Origin: Butyrivibrio sp. AE3009
Lineage (GTDB): Bacteria > Bacillota > Clostridia > Lachnospirales > Lachnospiraceae
Length of the DNA stretch: 64,000 bases
Reading direction: 5' to 3'
Assembly (NCBI RefSeq): GCF_000420845.1
Contig: NZ_ATVS01000006.1
Span: 1 to 64,000, forward strand
Shown here: piece by piece, positions 17,277 through 26,686 of the stretch
Layout: the number at the start of each line of letters is the position of its first letter
How positions within the stretch are numbered: position 1 is the stretch's first letter
Made by a program: the position numbers and the translations under genes
Notes under the pieces: generated by a model
Told to the model about the DNA's origin: nothing
The model's input: only the letters and a program-made list of their open reading frames with translations
Databases searched by the model: none

Positions 17277-20200
17277 TCAACGAACGCCGTATCTCCTTTT
17301 TTCGCGCTCCGTCAAGGTGCAGTCTCCATACTCTTCTTTGGCATCCTGTATCAGTTCATCCACTGACCTGACTTTGAATCTGCGCAGGATTCTTCTGGTA
17401 TTTGCAATTATGTATTCGCCGTTATGAAGGTAAGCTTTTCCATGTTCACATTGAATGAAATAATTGTATGAATCCATATCCAGTATTATCATGCCATCCG
17501 TATTGATAAAGACCAGTCGTCTGTTCTCTGTATCCTCCTTGAACTTCCTGACCTCCTTACATACGGAATACGCTTCATAAACATATTCGTGGGTCTTCAG
17601 ATCATAGATCTTAATATACAGATCCCTTCCCTGCATATAGAGCTTGGATCCATCTTCGGAAACATCGACAAAGCAGTCGCTCTCCATATCGCAATCAACA
17701 ACCTCCAGGACCTTACAGGTATCAGCATCGCACACCCTGAGCATCCCATCCTTGCATCCCACCAGCAGATATTTATCATCAGTGCTCAACCAAAAGCATC
17801 TCACTTCGAAATCCTGCAGAATTTCCTCCACGGTACCCTTTTCCACATTTGTTTTGCAAAAACGGTTATTGTTGGAAATATAGAATAAGCTTTTAGCATC
17901 TCCGGTAAATTCCGCATATAATCCCGGTGCATTATCATACTCGTCCCATTCTGCAATTGTCTGATCGGACACAACCTTTTTGCTGCAGACATCCACAATA
18001 GCAAGACGCCCACCATACTTCTCGGCCTCAGCCATATAGAGTCCATTATTGGAAAAATATGATTCCTCCATGACAGGATCAGGAATTGCTTGTATTTGCT
18101 CATGTTTGTCACTGCTTATGGAATAATAGCTTATGATTCCATCCTGACCGGGAACGACTATGGTATCGTCATCTGTAAAATATGCCTGACTGCCATAGCA
18201 GTCCTTAGCTTTGAAGGATGCCAGTTTATCCCCGCTCTCCGTATCATATACGGTAATCTCAGGATTGGACATCTCCTCCATATCATCGGAAGGATAGTAT
18301 ATACAGAACTTTTTTCCGTCAGGGCTCTCAGAAATATAAGAGCTGTAGTCATCGCGGGGATCCTCATTTTTTTCCAAAACAAGCGAATCCTTGCCGGCTC
18401 TCTGCGTCAGCAGGAACAGATTTCTGTTCTTGTAGCTTCTTACTATCAAAAGGCCGTCACTGAAGCGCAGATCCAGTATTCCGGCTTTTATCTCTGTAAT
18501 ATTCTTGTCATAAGCAATTCCGGTTTTGCCATCCAAGACAATGTAAGTTCCAAGCAGGGTTCCGATACCCACATCGCTGCTGTCCTTGTCATACACAACT
18601 CCGGTGATCTCACTGTCGGGAGAATATTTGCCGATAAGTTCACCGTTTTGCTGATCAAGAAGGTAAAAGGTCTTGCCGGCTACCAGCATCACTTCTGAGT
18701 ATTCCTTGCCGTCAGCAGTGTACTTCCTCGAATTGATCTTGCACCCGATGCTGTACTTAGTCGAATTGTCAAACATATACTCTTTTTCAAAAATCTGTTG
18801 ACAGGTATCCACATCAAACTTCTCAACAGTCATGGGTTTGGATACGTAAGTTTTGTAATCCTCCTCCGGCATACTGCAGGTCCAGAATTGTCCGTCTGTA
18901 GTAAAATTCATGGCAAGAATATAGTCATATTTGGGTTCAACAACCATATAGCCCATATCCAGAAGGAATATTGCAACACATCGATGATCATTATCATCTT
19001 TACATACCACAGCGACGATATCATTTCCAAATAAAAGTACCTGATTCTGATAATCACCTTCTTCAACAGGTGCGTAAGCAACTATCTGCTCACCGGTAGC
19101 GGTATCATAGACTGCCAGCCTCTCACTGGTAGTGACCACTACTCTTTCTCCGGTCTGGGAAAAATCTACCCCTGCAAACATACCTTCTATGGTCCCCATA
19201 TTAAGCGGAACATCATACAACTTATTGCCTTCTTTGTCATATGCACAGAGACTGTAATCCGTAACCACAACAGCAGTGGAATTGTAGCTGCGTACATCAA
19301 GAATTATCTCCGCATAGCCATCTCCAAACTCAGGCTTCACCTGACACAAAAGCTCCCCGCTAGCGGTATCCCACATATAGACCTCGTCAGTCTCCGTATA
19401 TGAGACCACATAACCGGTGTCGGGATCATAATCAAAATCCTCGACTTGCACGTCGTGCTGAAGAACTCTGTCATAACTGAGCTCTTCCCCAATATCATAG
19501 GTTCCTAAGGCCATAGAAAGAGAATATGCCGCAGTTGATACATAGGGCCTGTCACCCCCGAATCCGGGAAGCCCTGCCATGGCTATCTTAGCTGCAGTTT
19601 TTCTGTCACCGCTTTCAAGGATATTTGTTGATTTTTCGGCGAGTGTCGCCGATTCCACGATAAGCATCTCCCTGTAATTCTCGTTTATTCTGGCCAGGTT
19701 CCAGGCACTGTACAGGCCAAAGGCCACACCAAGAGCAGCTACAGCCACGGCGATTCTCATATTTCTTTTAACAACTCGCTCTTTGTGGCGCTGTCTTAAG
19801 TCGTCATAGTCGCAGCCAAGGATTGACGCCGCAAGGCGAAGGCTTTCGGTTTTGATCTTATTTGCAATATCTCCTTTGGAATAACCTCTGACATCTGCGG
19901 CAAGAGGTTCTCTGGGATTGCCAAGAGCATCGGACAGAAGCTGCGGCGGAAAAGACTCCTCCGGCTCCCCCTCTGCAAGAACCGCCAGAACATGATTTCT
20001 TCCCCTGAGTGCTATAAAGGTATCTATCTCCTTCATGACCCAGGCAGACTCTTTGGTCTGTGGCGTACAGATAACAATAAGATACTCGGACTCACGAAGA
20101 GCCGCTTCTATTTTTTCACCAAGGTCGCTTCCGATTGGAAGCTCATCCTGGTCTCTGAATACTCTCTGAATCTTCTTTTTGCCTGTGAGCTGCTGAATCT

Positions 20201-20300
20201 TTTTGGGAATTCTGGCAGTCTCCAGCGCTTTGTGTACCCCCTTGGCTACATACATATCCCTCGGAAGGTGTCTGTAGCTTATAAATGCATCATATTTCAT
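17277..20300 (-). CDS. TIR domain - transmembrane - beta-propeller protein (paralogue 1)
   Basis: The 1007-residue protein has the same architecture as its downstream paralogue: TIR (residues about 1-140, DAFISYR, FRDQDELPIG, SAWVMKE with Glu91), membrane helix (about 180-201), helical linker (ESATLAEKSTNILESGDRK), and a large propeller with recurring YDTATGE, YDTESGD and CDADTCK blade motifs. The tail reads LTEREKRRYGVR. The ATG at 20300 has GGGAGA 7 bases upstream; a longer frame to 20351 lacks a site. TIR halves of the pair are very similar while the propellers have diverged, as expected for a conserved effector with different sensors. No other defence gene is adjacent. Confidence 0.87.
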   Translation of the reverse strand: MKYDAFISYRHLPRDMYVAKGVHKALETARIPKKIQQLTGKKKIQRVFRDQDELPIGSDLGEKIEAALRESEYLIVICTPQTKESAWVMKEIDTFIALRGRNHVLAVLAEGEPEESFPPQLLSDALGNPREPLAADVRGYSKGDIANKIKTESLRLAASILGCDYDDLRQRHKERVVKRNMRIAVAVAALGVAFGLYSAWNLARINENYREMLIVESATLAEKSTNILESGDRKTAAKIAMAGLPGFGGDRPYVSTAAYSLSMALGTYDIGEELSYDRVLQHDVQVEDFDYDPDTGYVVSYTETDEVYMWDTASGELLCQVKPEFGDGYAEIILDVRSYNSTAVVVTDYSLCAYDKEGNKLYDVPLNMGTIEGMFAGVDFSQTGERVVVTTSERLAVYDTATGEQIVAYAPVEEGDYQNQVLLFGNDIVAVVCKDDNDHRCVAIFLLDMGYMVVEPKYDYILAMNFTTDGQFWTCSMPEEDYKTYVSKPMTVEKFDVDTCQQIFEKEYMFDNSTKYSIGCKINSRKYTADGKEYSEVMLVAGKTFYLLDQQNGELIGKYSPDSEITGVVYDKDSSDVGIGTLLGTYIVLDGKTGIAYDKNITEIKAGILDLRFSDGLLIVRSYKNRNLFLLTQRAGKDSLVLEKNEDPRDDYSSYISESPDGKKFCIYYPSDDMEEMSNPEITVYDTESGDKLASFKAKDCYGSQAYFTDDDTIVVPGQDGIISYYSISSDKHEQIQAIPDPVMEESYFSNNGLYMAEAEKYGGRLAIVDVCSKKVVSDQTIAEWDEYDNAPGLYAEFTGDAKSLFYISNNNRFCKTNVEKGTVEEILQDFEVRCFWLSTDDKYLLVGCKDGMLRVCDADTCKVLEVVDCDMESDCFVDVSEDGSKLYMQGRDLYIKIYDLKTHEYVYEAYSVCKEVRKFKEDTENRRLVFINTDGMIILDMDSYNYFIQCEHGKAYLHNGEYIIANTRRILRRFKVRSVDELIQDAKEEYGDCTLTEREKRRYGVR

Positions 20301-20333
20301 ACCTTTTCTCCCAATGCAAAAGTGCGACTCCAT

Positions 20334-20361
20334 CTTATAAGATTTGCACAAAAATGTAAAC
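20334..20361 (-). promoter_or_regulatory. Weak candidate promoter of the TIR-propeller pair
   Basis: On the minus strand GTTTAC (20356-20361) and TATAAG (20334-20339) are 16 bases apart, about 35-60 bases ahead of the start. Confidence 0.35.
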
Positions 20362-20391
20362 TTTTATTACAATACTTTTACTGATTTTTTA

Positions 20392-20420
20392 TTGAACTAT
20401 AAAAAAGTGCGTGCTATACT
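20392..20420 (+). promoter_or_regulatory. Promoter of typA
   Basis: TTGAAC (20392-20397) and TATACT (20415-20420) are 17 bases apart, giving a leader of about 48 bases before typA. Confidence 0.7.
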
Positions 20421-20474
20421 ACATTAGTTTGAAAACAGATGGATTTTTTTACATATTAATAGGAGAAATAATTT

Positions 20475-22313
20475 ATGAAGCAGACAAGAAATGATGTAAG
20501 AAACGTTGCTATTATTGCCCACGTTGACCATGGTAAGACTACCCTCGTTGACGGACTTCTTCGCCAGAGCGGTGTTTTCCGTCAGGGTCAGGACGTTGTT
20601 GAGCGTGTAATGGACTCCGGCGATATCGAGCGTGAGCGTGGTATTACTATCATGTCCAAGAATACTGCTATCACATATAAGGATATCAAGATCAATATCA
20701 TCGATACTCCCGGCCACGCAGATTTCGGTGGAGAGGTTGAGCGAGTTCTGAAGATGGTTAACGGCGTTATCCTTGTTGTTGACGCTTTTGAAGGCCCCAT
20801 GCCTCAGACCAAGTTCGTTCTTGGTAAGGCTATGGATCTTGGTCTTCCCGTTATCGTATGCGTTAACAAGATCGACAGACCCGAGGCAAGACCTAATGAA
20901 GTTATCGACGAAGTTCTCGAGCTTCTTATGGACCTTGGAGCAGATGACAACCAGCTTGATTGTCCTTTCGTATTTGCATCAGCCAAGGCTGGAACTTCTT
21001 CACTTAGCGTTGATGAGCAGGGCACAGATATGAAGCCCCTTCTTGATACAATCATCAACTACATTCCTGCTCCTGTAGGCGATCCTGATTCCAGCACACA
21101 GGTACTTATCAGCACAATCGACTACAACGAGTACGTTGGACGTATCGGTGTAGGTAAGGTTGACAACGGTGTTGTTAAGGTTAACCAGGAGGTTATTGTA
21201 GTTAACCACCATGAGCCTGAGCGCCGCATCAAGACCAAGATCGGTAAGCTCTATGAGTACGACGGCCTTGGAAGAGTTGAGGTTCAGGAGGCCAAGATCG
21301 GTTCTATCGTTGCTATTTCAGGTATCGAGGACCTTAAGATCGGTGATACACTTTGCTCAGTTGACAATCAGGTTGCTATTCCTTTCCAGAAGATCTCTGA
21401 GCCTACAATTTCTATGAACTTTATTGTTAATGACTCTCCTCTTGCAGGTCAGGAAGGTAAGTACGTAACATCAAGACACCTTCGTGACAGACTCTACAGA
21501 GAGCTTAACACCGACGTTTCTCTTCGTGTTGAGGATACAGATACAACAGAGACCTTCAAGGTATCAGGACGTGGTGAGCTTCACCTGTCAGTTCTTATCG
21601 AGACCATGCGTCGTGAGGGCTTTGAGTTCGCAGTAAGTAAGGCTGAGGTTATCTACCACACAGACGAGCAGGGCCACAAGCTTGAGCCTATGGAGAAGTG
21701 CTACATCGATGTTCCTGATGAGTTCTCAGGAAGCGTTATCCAGAAGCTTGGTGAGAGAAAGGGTGAGCTTGTAAACATGGGCGCAGGTAACGGCGGCTAT
21801 ACACGTATCGAGTTCAACATTCCTTCCCGTGGACTTATCGGTTACAGAGGTGAGTTCATGACAGATACCAAGGGTAACGGTATCATCAATACTATTTTTG
21901 ACGGATATGCTCCTTACAAGGGAGATATGAACTATAGAAAGACCGGTTCCGTAATCGCATTCGAGAGCGGCGAAGCTACAGCTTACGGCCTCTTCAATGC
22001 TCAGGACCGTGGACAGCTCTTCATCAAGACCGGTGACAAGGTTTACTCCGGAATGGTTATCGGAACCAGCGGAAAGAGCGAGGACGTTGAGGTTAATGTC
22101 TGCAAGACCAAGCACCTCACCAACACGAGAACTTCTTCCTCAGATGAAGCTCTTCGTCTTGTTCCACCTCGTATCATGTCACTGGAGCAGTGCATCGAGT
22201 TCATTGATAACGACGAGCTCCTTGAGGTAACACCTACATCACTTAGAATCCGTAAGAGAATTCTTGATCCTACTCTCAGAAAGAGAGCTAATTTCAAAAA
22301 TAACGCAAAGTAA
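20475..22313 (+). CDS. typA: Ribosome-associated GTPase TypA/BipA
   Basis: The 612-residue translational GTPase assists late ribosome assembly and stress or cold growth. G motifs are clear: [10 protein letters not shown] (G1), RGITI (G2), [12 protein letters not shown] (G3), NKIDR (G4) and SAKAG (G5). Domain II, an EF-G domain III/V-like part and the BipA-specific C-terminal domain follow ([27 protein letters not shown]). Length is normal. AGGAGA lies 9 bases ahead of the ATG. Confidence 0.97.
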   Translation: MKQTRNDVRNVAIIAHVDHGKTTLVDGLLRQSGVFRQGQDVVERVMDSGDIERERGITIMSKNTAITYKDIKINIIDTPGHADFGGEVERVLKMVNGVILVVDAFEGPMPQTKFVLGKAMDLGLPVIVCVNKIDRPEARPNEVIDEVLELLMDLGADDNQLDCPFVFASAKAGTSSLSVDEQGTDMKPLLDTIINYIPAPVGDPDSSTQVLISTIDYNEYVGRIGVGKVDNGVVKVNQEVIVVNHHEPERRIKTKIGKLYEYDGLGRVEVQEAKIGSIVAISGIEDLKIGDTLCSVDNQVAIPFQKISEPTISMNFIVNDSPLAGQEGKYVTSRHLRDRLYRELNTDVSLRVEDTDTTETFKVSGRGELHLSVLIETMRREGFEFAVSKAEVIYHTDEQGHKLEPMEKCYIDVPDEFSGSVIQKLGERKGELVNMGAGNGGYTRIEFNIPSRGLIGYRGEFMTDTKGNGIINTIFDGYAPYKGDMNYRKTGSVIAFESGEATAYGLFNAQDRGQLFIKTGDKVYSGMVIGTSGKSEDVEVNVCKTKHLTNTRTSSSDEALRLVPPRIMSLEQCIEFIDNDELLEVTPTSLRIRKRILDPTLRKRANFKNNAK

Positions 22314-22623
22314 TATTTATCCCGGACGCCCTAAGGCAGACAAATGCCTTAGGGCTGTTCCCTTTATTACGGTATCAGTGCACTCTCCGATTGATTCTTC
22401 AGTCACAGATACTACTCCCTCGAAGTCCTCAATAACTGCCCTATTATCTTTTGAGAAAAATCCCTTTAAAATTTTTACTGTTTTCCATACAATAGTTCCC
22501 CTAAAAATACTATGATTATCAAAATATCGGTATAGGAAAAGCACGCATATTGCAAGTAAATACCAGCAGGCGTGTATAAATTATCTTAATAAACAGCTTA
22601 TGAGCACATGATCTCCCTCACAT
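22314..22623. other. Gene-free stretch between typA and yigZ (convergent)
   Basis: The first 45 bases hold a strong perfect hairpin (GCCCTAAGGCA / TGCCTTAGGGC, 22328-22355) just past typA, without a good T run, probably a terminator or 3' end stabiliser. The remaining 265 bases are AT-richer, with no recognisable RNA or convincing coding frame; a minus-strand frame of 75 codons runs through the hairpin and looks accidental. Confidence 0.55.
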
Positions 22624-23256
22624 TCAGATCAGATAATATCCTTTATCACCCTGGGTAATGGTAATCTGACCTTCACATTTCTGGGTGAGGCCATCGGTGA
22701 TCCTGCTGATGTCTGCTTCACGGACGCAGATGTCGAATTCTACGTCAGCTTCGTAGCGGGAATCTGCGATGGGGATTTCGTTCTGATTAAGATAATATTG
22801 GACGTTGTTTATCATGTTGTAGCCTACCTTAAGGGTGAGCTTCTGAGAATAGACCTTCTCTCCCACTTCACTGGCTGCAAGCCCTGCCTGAGCCGCCTGA
22901 GTGTAGGCTCTGACAAGTCCGCCGGTTCCAAGGAGAACGCCGCCAAAGTATCTGGTCACAATTACCAGGACGTTGGTGATTCCTGCTCCGGTGATCACTT
23001 CCAATATAGGCTTGCCTGCGGTTCCCGAAGGTTCTCCGTTATCACTGCATCTGGTGTTCTCACTGTTTTCCCCGATCACAAATGCATAGCAGTTATGTCT
23101 TGCATCCCAGTATTTCTTGGATATCTCCGCAATCTTCTGCTCTGCCTCTTCCTGGGATTCTACTGAGAAGACGTTAGCAATAAAGCGGGACTTCTTCTCT
23201 ACTATCTCCCCGCTGCCGTTTTTAGTTATTACTTTATAGGATTCCAATTTTCCCAT
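22624..23256 (-). CDS. yigZ: YigZ/IMPACT family protein
   Basis: The 210-residue protein has the N-terminal UPF0029/IMPACT domain (YWDARHNCYAFVIG, DNGEPSGTAGKPIL, VTRYFGGVLLGTGGLVRAY) and a C-terminal ferredoxin-like DUF1949 domain. It is a widespread conserved protein related to eukaryotic IMPACT; a role in translation regulation has been proposed but the bacterial function is unsettled. AAAGGTG precedes the ATG. It is monocistronic and convergent with typA. Confidence 0.93.
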   Translation of the reverse strand: MGKLESYKVITKNGSGEIVEKKSRFIANVFSVESQEEAEQKIAEISKKYWDARHNCYAFVIGENSENTRCSDNGEPSGTAGKPILEVITGAGITNVLVIVTRYFGGVLLGTGGLVRAYTQAAQAGLAASEVGEKVYSQKLTLKVGYNMINNVQYYLNQNEIPIADSRYEADVEFDICVREADISRITDGLTQKCEGQITITQGDKGYYLI

Positions 23257-23421
23257 TATTCAATCACCTTTTATCAATTCTTATATGGTCTATCTTAACA
23301 TGAGGTAATTGTATTGGCTACCGTACGCCACCCTTGAAAAAGAAGAACCACATCCATGTTGTGTCACCATCGAATGTCTTTGCTCTGACCTAATATAAAC
23401 AGGAAATCGAGAGACAGGGTT

Positions 23422-23629
23422 CCCCAGCGCAGACCGGAATGGACCGCAGTGATAAAAATTTCGTCCTTATAACGCTGAGGTGAATTCATGAGCGTTTCAG
23501 ACAGGCAAACGGTCGATTGTTCTGAGCGAAGTCGATATGAGACCGTTTGGCTTGATGAAATGCCATGAAATCCCGATGGGTTATGGCGGAATTTTTTATC
23601 ACTGCGGTCCATTTCGGTCTGCGCTGGGG
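23422..23629. repeat. 208-bp inverted repeat with three internal hairpins (four-way-junction shape)
   Basis: Arms of about 42 bases (23422-23463 and 23587-23629) are near-perfect complements, with one clear mismatch and one extra base. Between them lie three further hairpins: AACGCT/AGCGTT (23471-23496), CAAACGGTC/GACCGTTTG (23506-23549) and GCCAT/ATGGC (23562-23587). The whole folds as a long stem carrying a cloverleaf on either strand. It lies between yigZ and the penicillin-binding protein promoter. It could be a structured RNA or a small palindromic mobile element. The rest of the 489-base gap holds only the promoter at 23680-23708. Confidence 0.85.
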
Positions 23630-23679
23630 CCCCGTCCTCCTTCACCCTCTTATGTTCCGGGCAGCAAAAACCTCCCGGG

Positions 23680-23708
23680 TGGCACAACCTCGGGGGATGT
23701 GGTATAAT
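23680..23708 (+). promoter_or_regulatory. Extended -10 promoter of the penicillin-binding protein gene
   Basis: TGGTATAAT (extended -10, TATAAT at 23703-23708) has a weak TGGCAC box 17 bases upstream and lies 38 bases before the ATG. Confidence 0.65.
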
Positions 23709-23745
23709 TGGTAGGTTAAAATGGACTAAAAGCGAGGTTTTATAT

Positions 23746-26517
23746 ATGAACTATGGAAAAAGGGGTATCGTGAAGCAGGCAAGAGCCATGAATTCCGGTA
23801 CCGACAAATGGGGAAAGAAGCTGAGTCTCTTCGGTTTCTACCTTGTCCTGGCATCGATAATCGGACTGGTCATCATAGGTTCCAGTGCAGGAATTGGTGT
23901 ATTTAAGGGCATCATAGACACAGCTCCTGACATCACTAACATAAACGTAACACCTACAGGTTTCTCCACCTTTGTTTACGACACCGACGGCAATCAGATA
24001 GCCAAGCTGGTATCCACAGACTCCAACCGTATTCCTGTTACCAAGGATATGATCCCGGAGAACCTGTCCCACGCCTTCGTTGCCATCGAGGATGAGCGTT
24101 TCTATGAGCACAACGGTATCGATATTCAGGGTATCATCCGTGCCGGATTCGTAGGTCTTTCCTCCGGTGAGTTTTCACAGGGTGCCAGTACCATTACACA
24201 GCAGCTCCTTAAGAACAACGTCTTTTCCGGATGGACCAACGAGAGTAAGCTCCAGAGTGTTAAGCGTAAGATCCAGGAGCAGTACCTGGCTATCCAGCTT
24301 GAGAAGAACATGAGCAAGGAGGACATTCTCCTTAACTATATGAACACCATCAACCTTGGTTCCAACACCCTTGGTGTTCAGGCTGCTTCACTTCGTTATT
24401 TCAACAAGTCCTGCAGCGACCTGTCACTTTCGGAATGTGCGGTAATCGCGGCTATCACTCAGAACCCCAGCCGTTTCAACCCGATCACTCATCCGGAAAA
24501 GAATATGGAGAGAAGAAACAAGGTTCTCGGCAACATGCTCAAGCATAACTACATCACACAGATTGAGTATGACAAGGCCGTTGCTGATGATGTTTACTCC
24601 CGTATCCAGACTATTAACCAGGAGACAGGTGGCGACAACACCATCAACTCCTACTTTGTTGATGCCCTTACCAATGATGTTCTTGACGACCTTATTTCAG
24701 CAGGTTACAACGAGACACAGGCCTACACACTTCTTTACAGCGGCGGTCTTAAGATCTACTCAACTCAGAACCCCCGCATTCAGAAGATCTGTGATGATGT
24801 ATATCAGAACGAAGACAACTATCCTGCAAGTACCAAGTATCTTCTTGATTACAAGCTTTCGGTACAGGCTTCCGACGGAACCGTGACCAATCACAGCTCC
24901 GAGATGTTTACAGCTTATTTCAAGCAGAGCCAGAAGAACTTCAACATGATCTTCGACTCCCACGATGCAGCTAATGAAGCTATCGAAGAGTACAAGTCAG
25001 TTGTCATGAACGAAGGCGACACTGTTATAGGCGAGACCATCAATCTCCTTCCACAGCCTCAGGTTTCCATCACCGTTGAGGAGCAGTCCACCGGTTATAT
25101 CGTAGCCATGGTAGGTGGAAGAGGTGCCAAGACAGCTTCAAGAACCCTGAACAGAGCTACAGATTCCTACAGACAGCCCGGTTCAACCTTTAAGATTCTG
25201 TCAACCTATGCGCCGGGTATCGACAGCGCAGGTCTGACACTTGCGACAGTATTTAACGATGCTCCTTTTGCTTACTCCGATGGCACACTGGTTAGAAACT
25301 GGTGGGGCTCAGAGTACAGAGGACTTAACAATGTAAGAACAGCCATCAAGGATTCCATGAACGTAATTGCCGTTGAGGCACTTACCCTTATCAATCCTCA
25401 GCTTGGCTTTGACTACCTCAAGAACTTTGGTTTCTCAACCCTTGTTGAAAATGAAGTTATTAACGGCAAAGTCTTCTCAGATATCCAGCAGTCAACTGCT
25501 CTGGGCGGACTGACCAAGGGTGTTAAGAACTATGAGCTTAACGCAGCCTACGCTTCTATCGCCAACGGCGGTGTTTACATCAAGCCCAAGCTCTACACCA
25601 AGATCGTTGACCACGACGGCAATGTCATCCTGGACAACACCGAAGCAGAGAGTAAGCGAGTACTCAAGGAAACCACAGCATTCCTGTTAACAAGTGCAAT
25701 GCAGGACGTTGCAACTTCAGGAACCGGCGCTTCCGTCAACTTCGGAACAACAGCCATTGCTGGTAAAACAGGTACAACCTCCGATTACGTCGATGTATGG
25801 TTCGCAGGTTACACCAACTATTACACAGCAACAACCTGGGCCGGCTACGACAACAATGTAAACATGAAGGACACAGCGGAAAAGAATCTTGCCAAGACCC
25901 TTTGGAAAAAGGTTATGGAGCAGGTTCACGCCGACCTTCCTTATTCATCCTTTACAATGCCAAGCGGCATCGTAAGTGCAACAGTATGTTCAAGATCAGG
26001 CAAACAGCCTATTGCAGGCCTTTGCGACGGAACACTTTATTCGGAATACTTCGAAGAGGGAACCGTTCCCACAGAGAGCTGTAACGTACACTACGGCGGA
26101 GTTATGTGCGCGATAGACGGCATCCCCGCAACAGAGAGCTGCCCTTGCAAGACCAGCGGTGTCTTTGAGCTGACACCGGAGGTTCCGGCAGCGCTTCAGT
26201 CAGGATTTGTTAACTATACGCCAACCAACTCGGCTTACACCACCGTCACCGATGAGAATGGCAATGTGACCACGGTTCTGAATCAGTGTCATCACACACC
26301 GGAATTCATGTCACAGCCCGGTATTGAAGGAATAATCCAGGGCGAACAGGCAGCCAAGGCAGCCGCTGCTGCCGCAAACGGAGAGCAGCCTGCAGCTGCT
26401 CCTCAACCTGAACAGCCGGCAGCACCTGCAGAGCAACCGGCAGCTACCGAGCAGCCCGCAGCTCCTGCACCGGCTCAGCCCGAACAGCCGGCACCTGCGC
26501 CTGCGCCGGGAGGTTGA
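23746..26517 (+). CDS. Bifunctional class A penicillin-binding protein (PBP1A)
   Basis: The 923-residue enzyme polymerises and cross-links peptidoglycan. Order: short cytoplasmic tail, membrane anchor (about residues 27-50), GT51 glycosyltransferase with EDERFYEHNGID and GASTITQQLLKN, then the transpeptidase with active serine in PGSTFKI (about residue 477), SMN, and AGKTGTTSDYVD (about 673). A C-terminal extension has paired cysteines and, after about residue 860, an Ala/Pro/Glu/Gln-rich tail (EQPAA, APAPAPGG) likely spanning the wall. GAGG precedes the ATG. It is single, with its own promoter and terminator. Confidence 0.95.
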   Translation: MNYGKRGIVKQARAMNSGTDKWGKKLSLFGFYLVLASIIGLVIIGSSAGIGVFKGIIDTAPDITNINVTPTGFSTFVYDTDGNQIAKLVSTDSNRIPVTKDMIPENLSHAFVAIEDERFYEHNGIDIQGIIRAGFVGLSSGEFSQGASTITQQLLKNNVFSGWTNESKLQSVKRKIQEQYLAIQLEKNMSKEDILLNYMNTINLGSNTLGVQAASLRYFNKSCSDLSLSECAVIAAITQNPSRFNPITHPEKNMERRNKVLGNMLKHNYITQIEYDKAVADDVYSRIQTINQETGGDNTINSYFVDALTNDVLDDLISAGYNETQAYTLLYSGGLKIYSTQNPRIQKICDDVYQNEDNYPASTKYLLDYKLSVQASDGTVTNHSSEMFTAYFKQSQKNFNMIFDSHDAANEAIEEYKSVVMNEGDTVIGETINLLPQPQVSITVEEQSTGYIVAMVGGRGAKTASRTLNRATDSYRQPGSTFKILSTYAPGIDSAGLTLATVFNDAPFAYSDGTLVRNWWGSEYRGLNNVRTAIKDSMNVIAVEALTLINPQLGFDYLKNFGFSTLVENEVINGKVFSDIQQSTALGGLTKGVKNYELNAAYASIANGGVYIKPKLYTKIVDHDGNVILDNTEAESKRVLKETTAFLLTSAMQDVATSGTGASVNFGTTAIAGKTGTTSDYVDVWFAGYTNYYTATTWAGYDNNVNMKDTAEKNLAKTLWKKVMEQVHADLPYSSFTMPSGIVSATVCSRSGKQPIAGLCDGTLYSEYFEEGTVPTESCNVHYGGVMCAIDGIPATESCPCKTSGVFELTPEVPAALQSGFVNYTPTNSAYTTVTDENGNVTTVLNQCHHTPEFMSQPGIEGIIQGEQAAKAAAAAANGEQPAAAPQPEQPAAPAEQPAATEQPAAPAPAQPEQPAPAPAPGG

Positions 26518-26535
26518 TTTAGACGAACTTAAAAA

Positions 26536-26572
26536 GAAGAGATGTCACCTCATAGACATCTCTTCTTTTTTT
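26536..26572 (+). terminator. Intrinsic terminator after PBP1A
   Basis: GAAGAGATGTC pairs with GACATCTCTTC and is followed by seven T. Confidence 0.92.
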
Positions 26573-26677
26573 GGACGGTTGCGAGTCAATGGGGACGGTT
26601 CTTGCTGACTCACGAAGCGAGTCAGCGAGAACCGTCCCCATTGACTCACAGCCGTCCCCTTGTCATCTCCCGTCCCC
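26573..26677. repeat. GGGGACGG family palindromic element, copy 3
   Basis: Left arm modules GGACGG, GAGTCAATGGGGACGGTTCT and GCTGACTC are mirrored by GAGTCAGC, AGAACCGTCCCCATTGACTC and CCGTCC. A right extension reads CCGTCCCCTTGTCATC, the outer arm of copy 2. The module GAGTCAGCGAG also stands beside copy 1 (4559-4569). The element ends 9 bases from the stop codon of the MATE gene. Confidence 0.9.
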
Positions 26678-26686
26678 TATCTCTCA

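Noticed and set aside
17248..17280. TTG start for the second TIR-propeller gene, overlapping the upstream stop
   Set aside because: Kept only as an alternative: the paralogue starts at the equivalent MKYDAFISYR, and the extra 11 residues have no counterpart.
16402..17427. Long plus-strand open frame of 341 codons
   Set aside because: It is fully antisense to the TIR-propeller genes, has no ribosome site, and its Cys/His/Ser-rich translation is typical of a shadow frame.
22317..22544. Minus-strand 75-codon frame after typA
   Set aside because: It runs through the perfect hairpin at 22328-22355, lacks a ribosome site and shows no family pattern.
23364..23687. Minus-strand 107-codon frame across the 23.4-kb inverted repeat
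   Set aside because: Its sequence is dictated by the two complementary arms and internal hairpins; no ribosome site is present.
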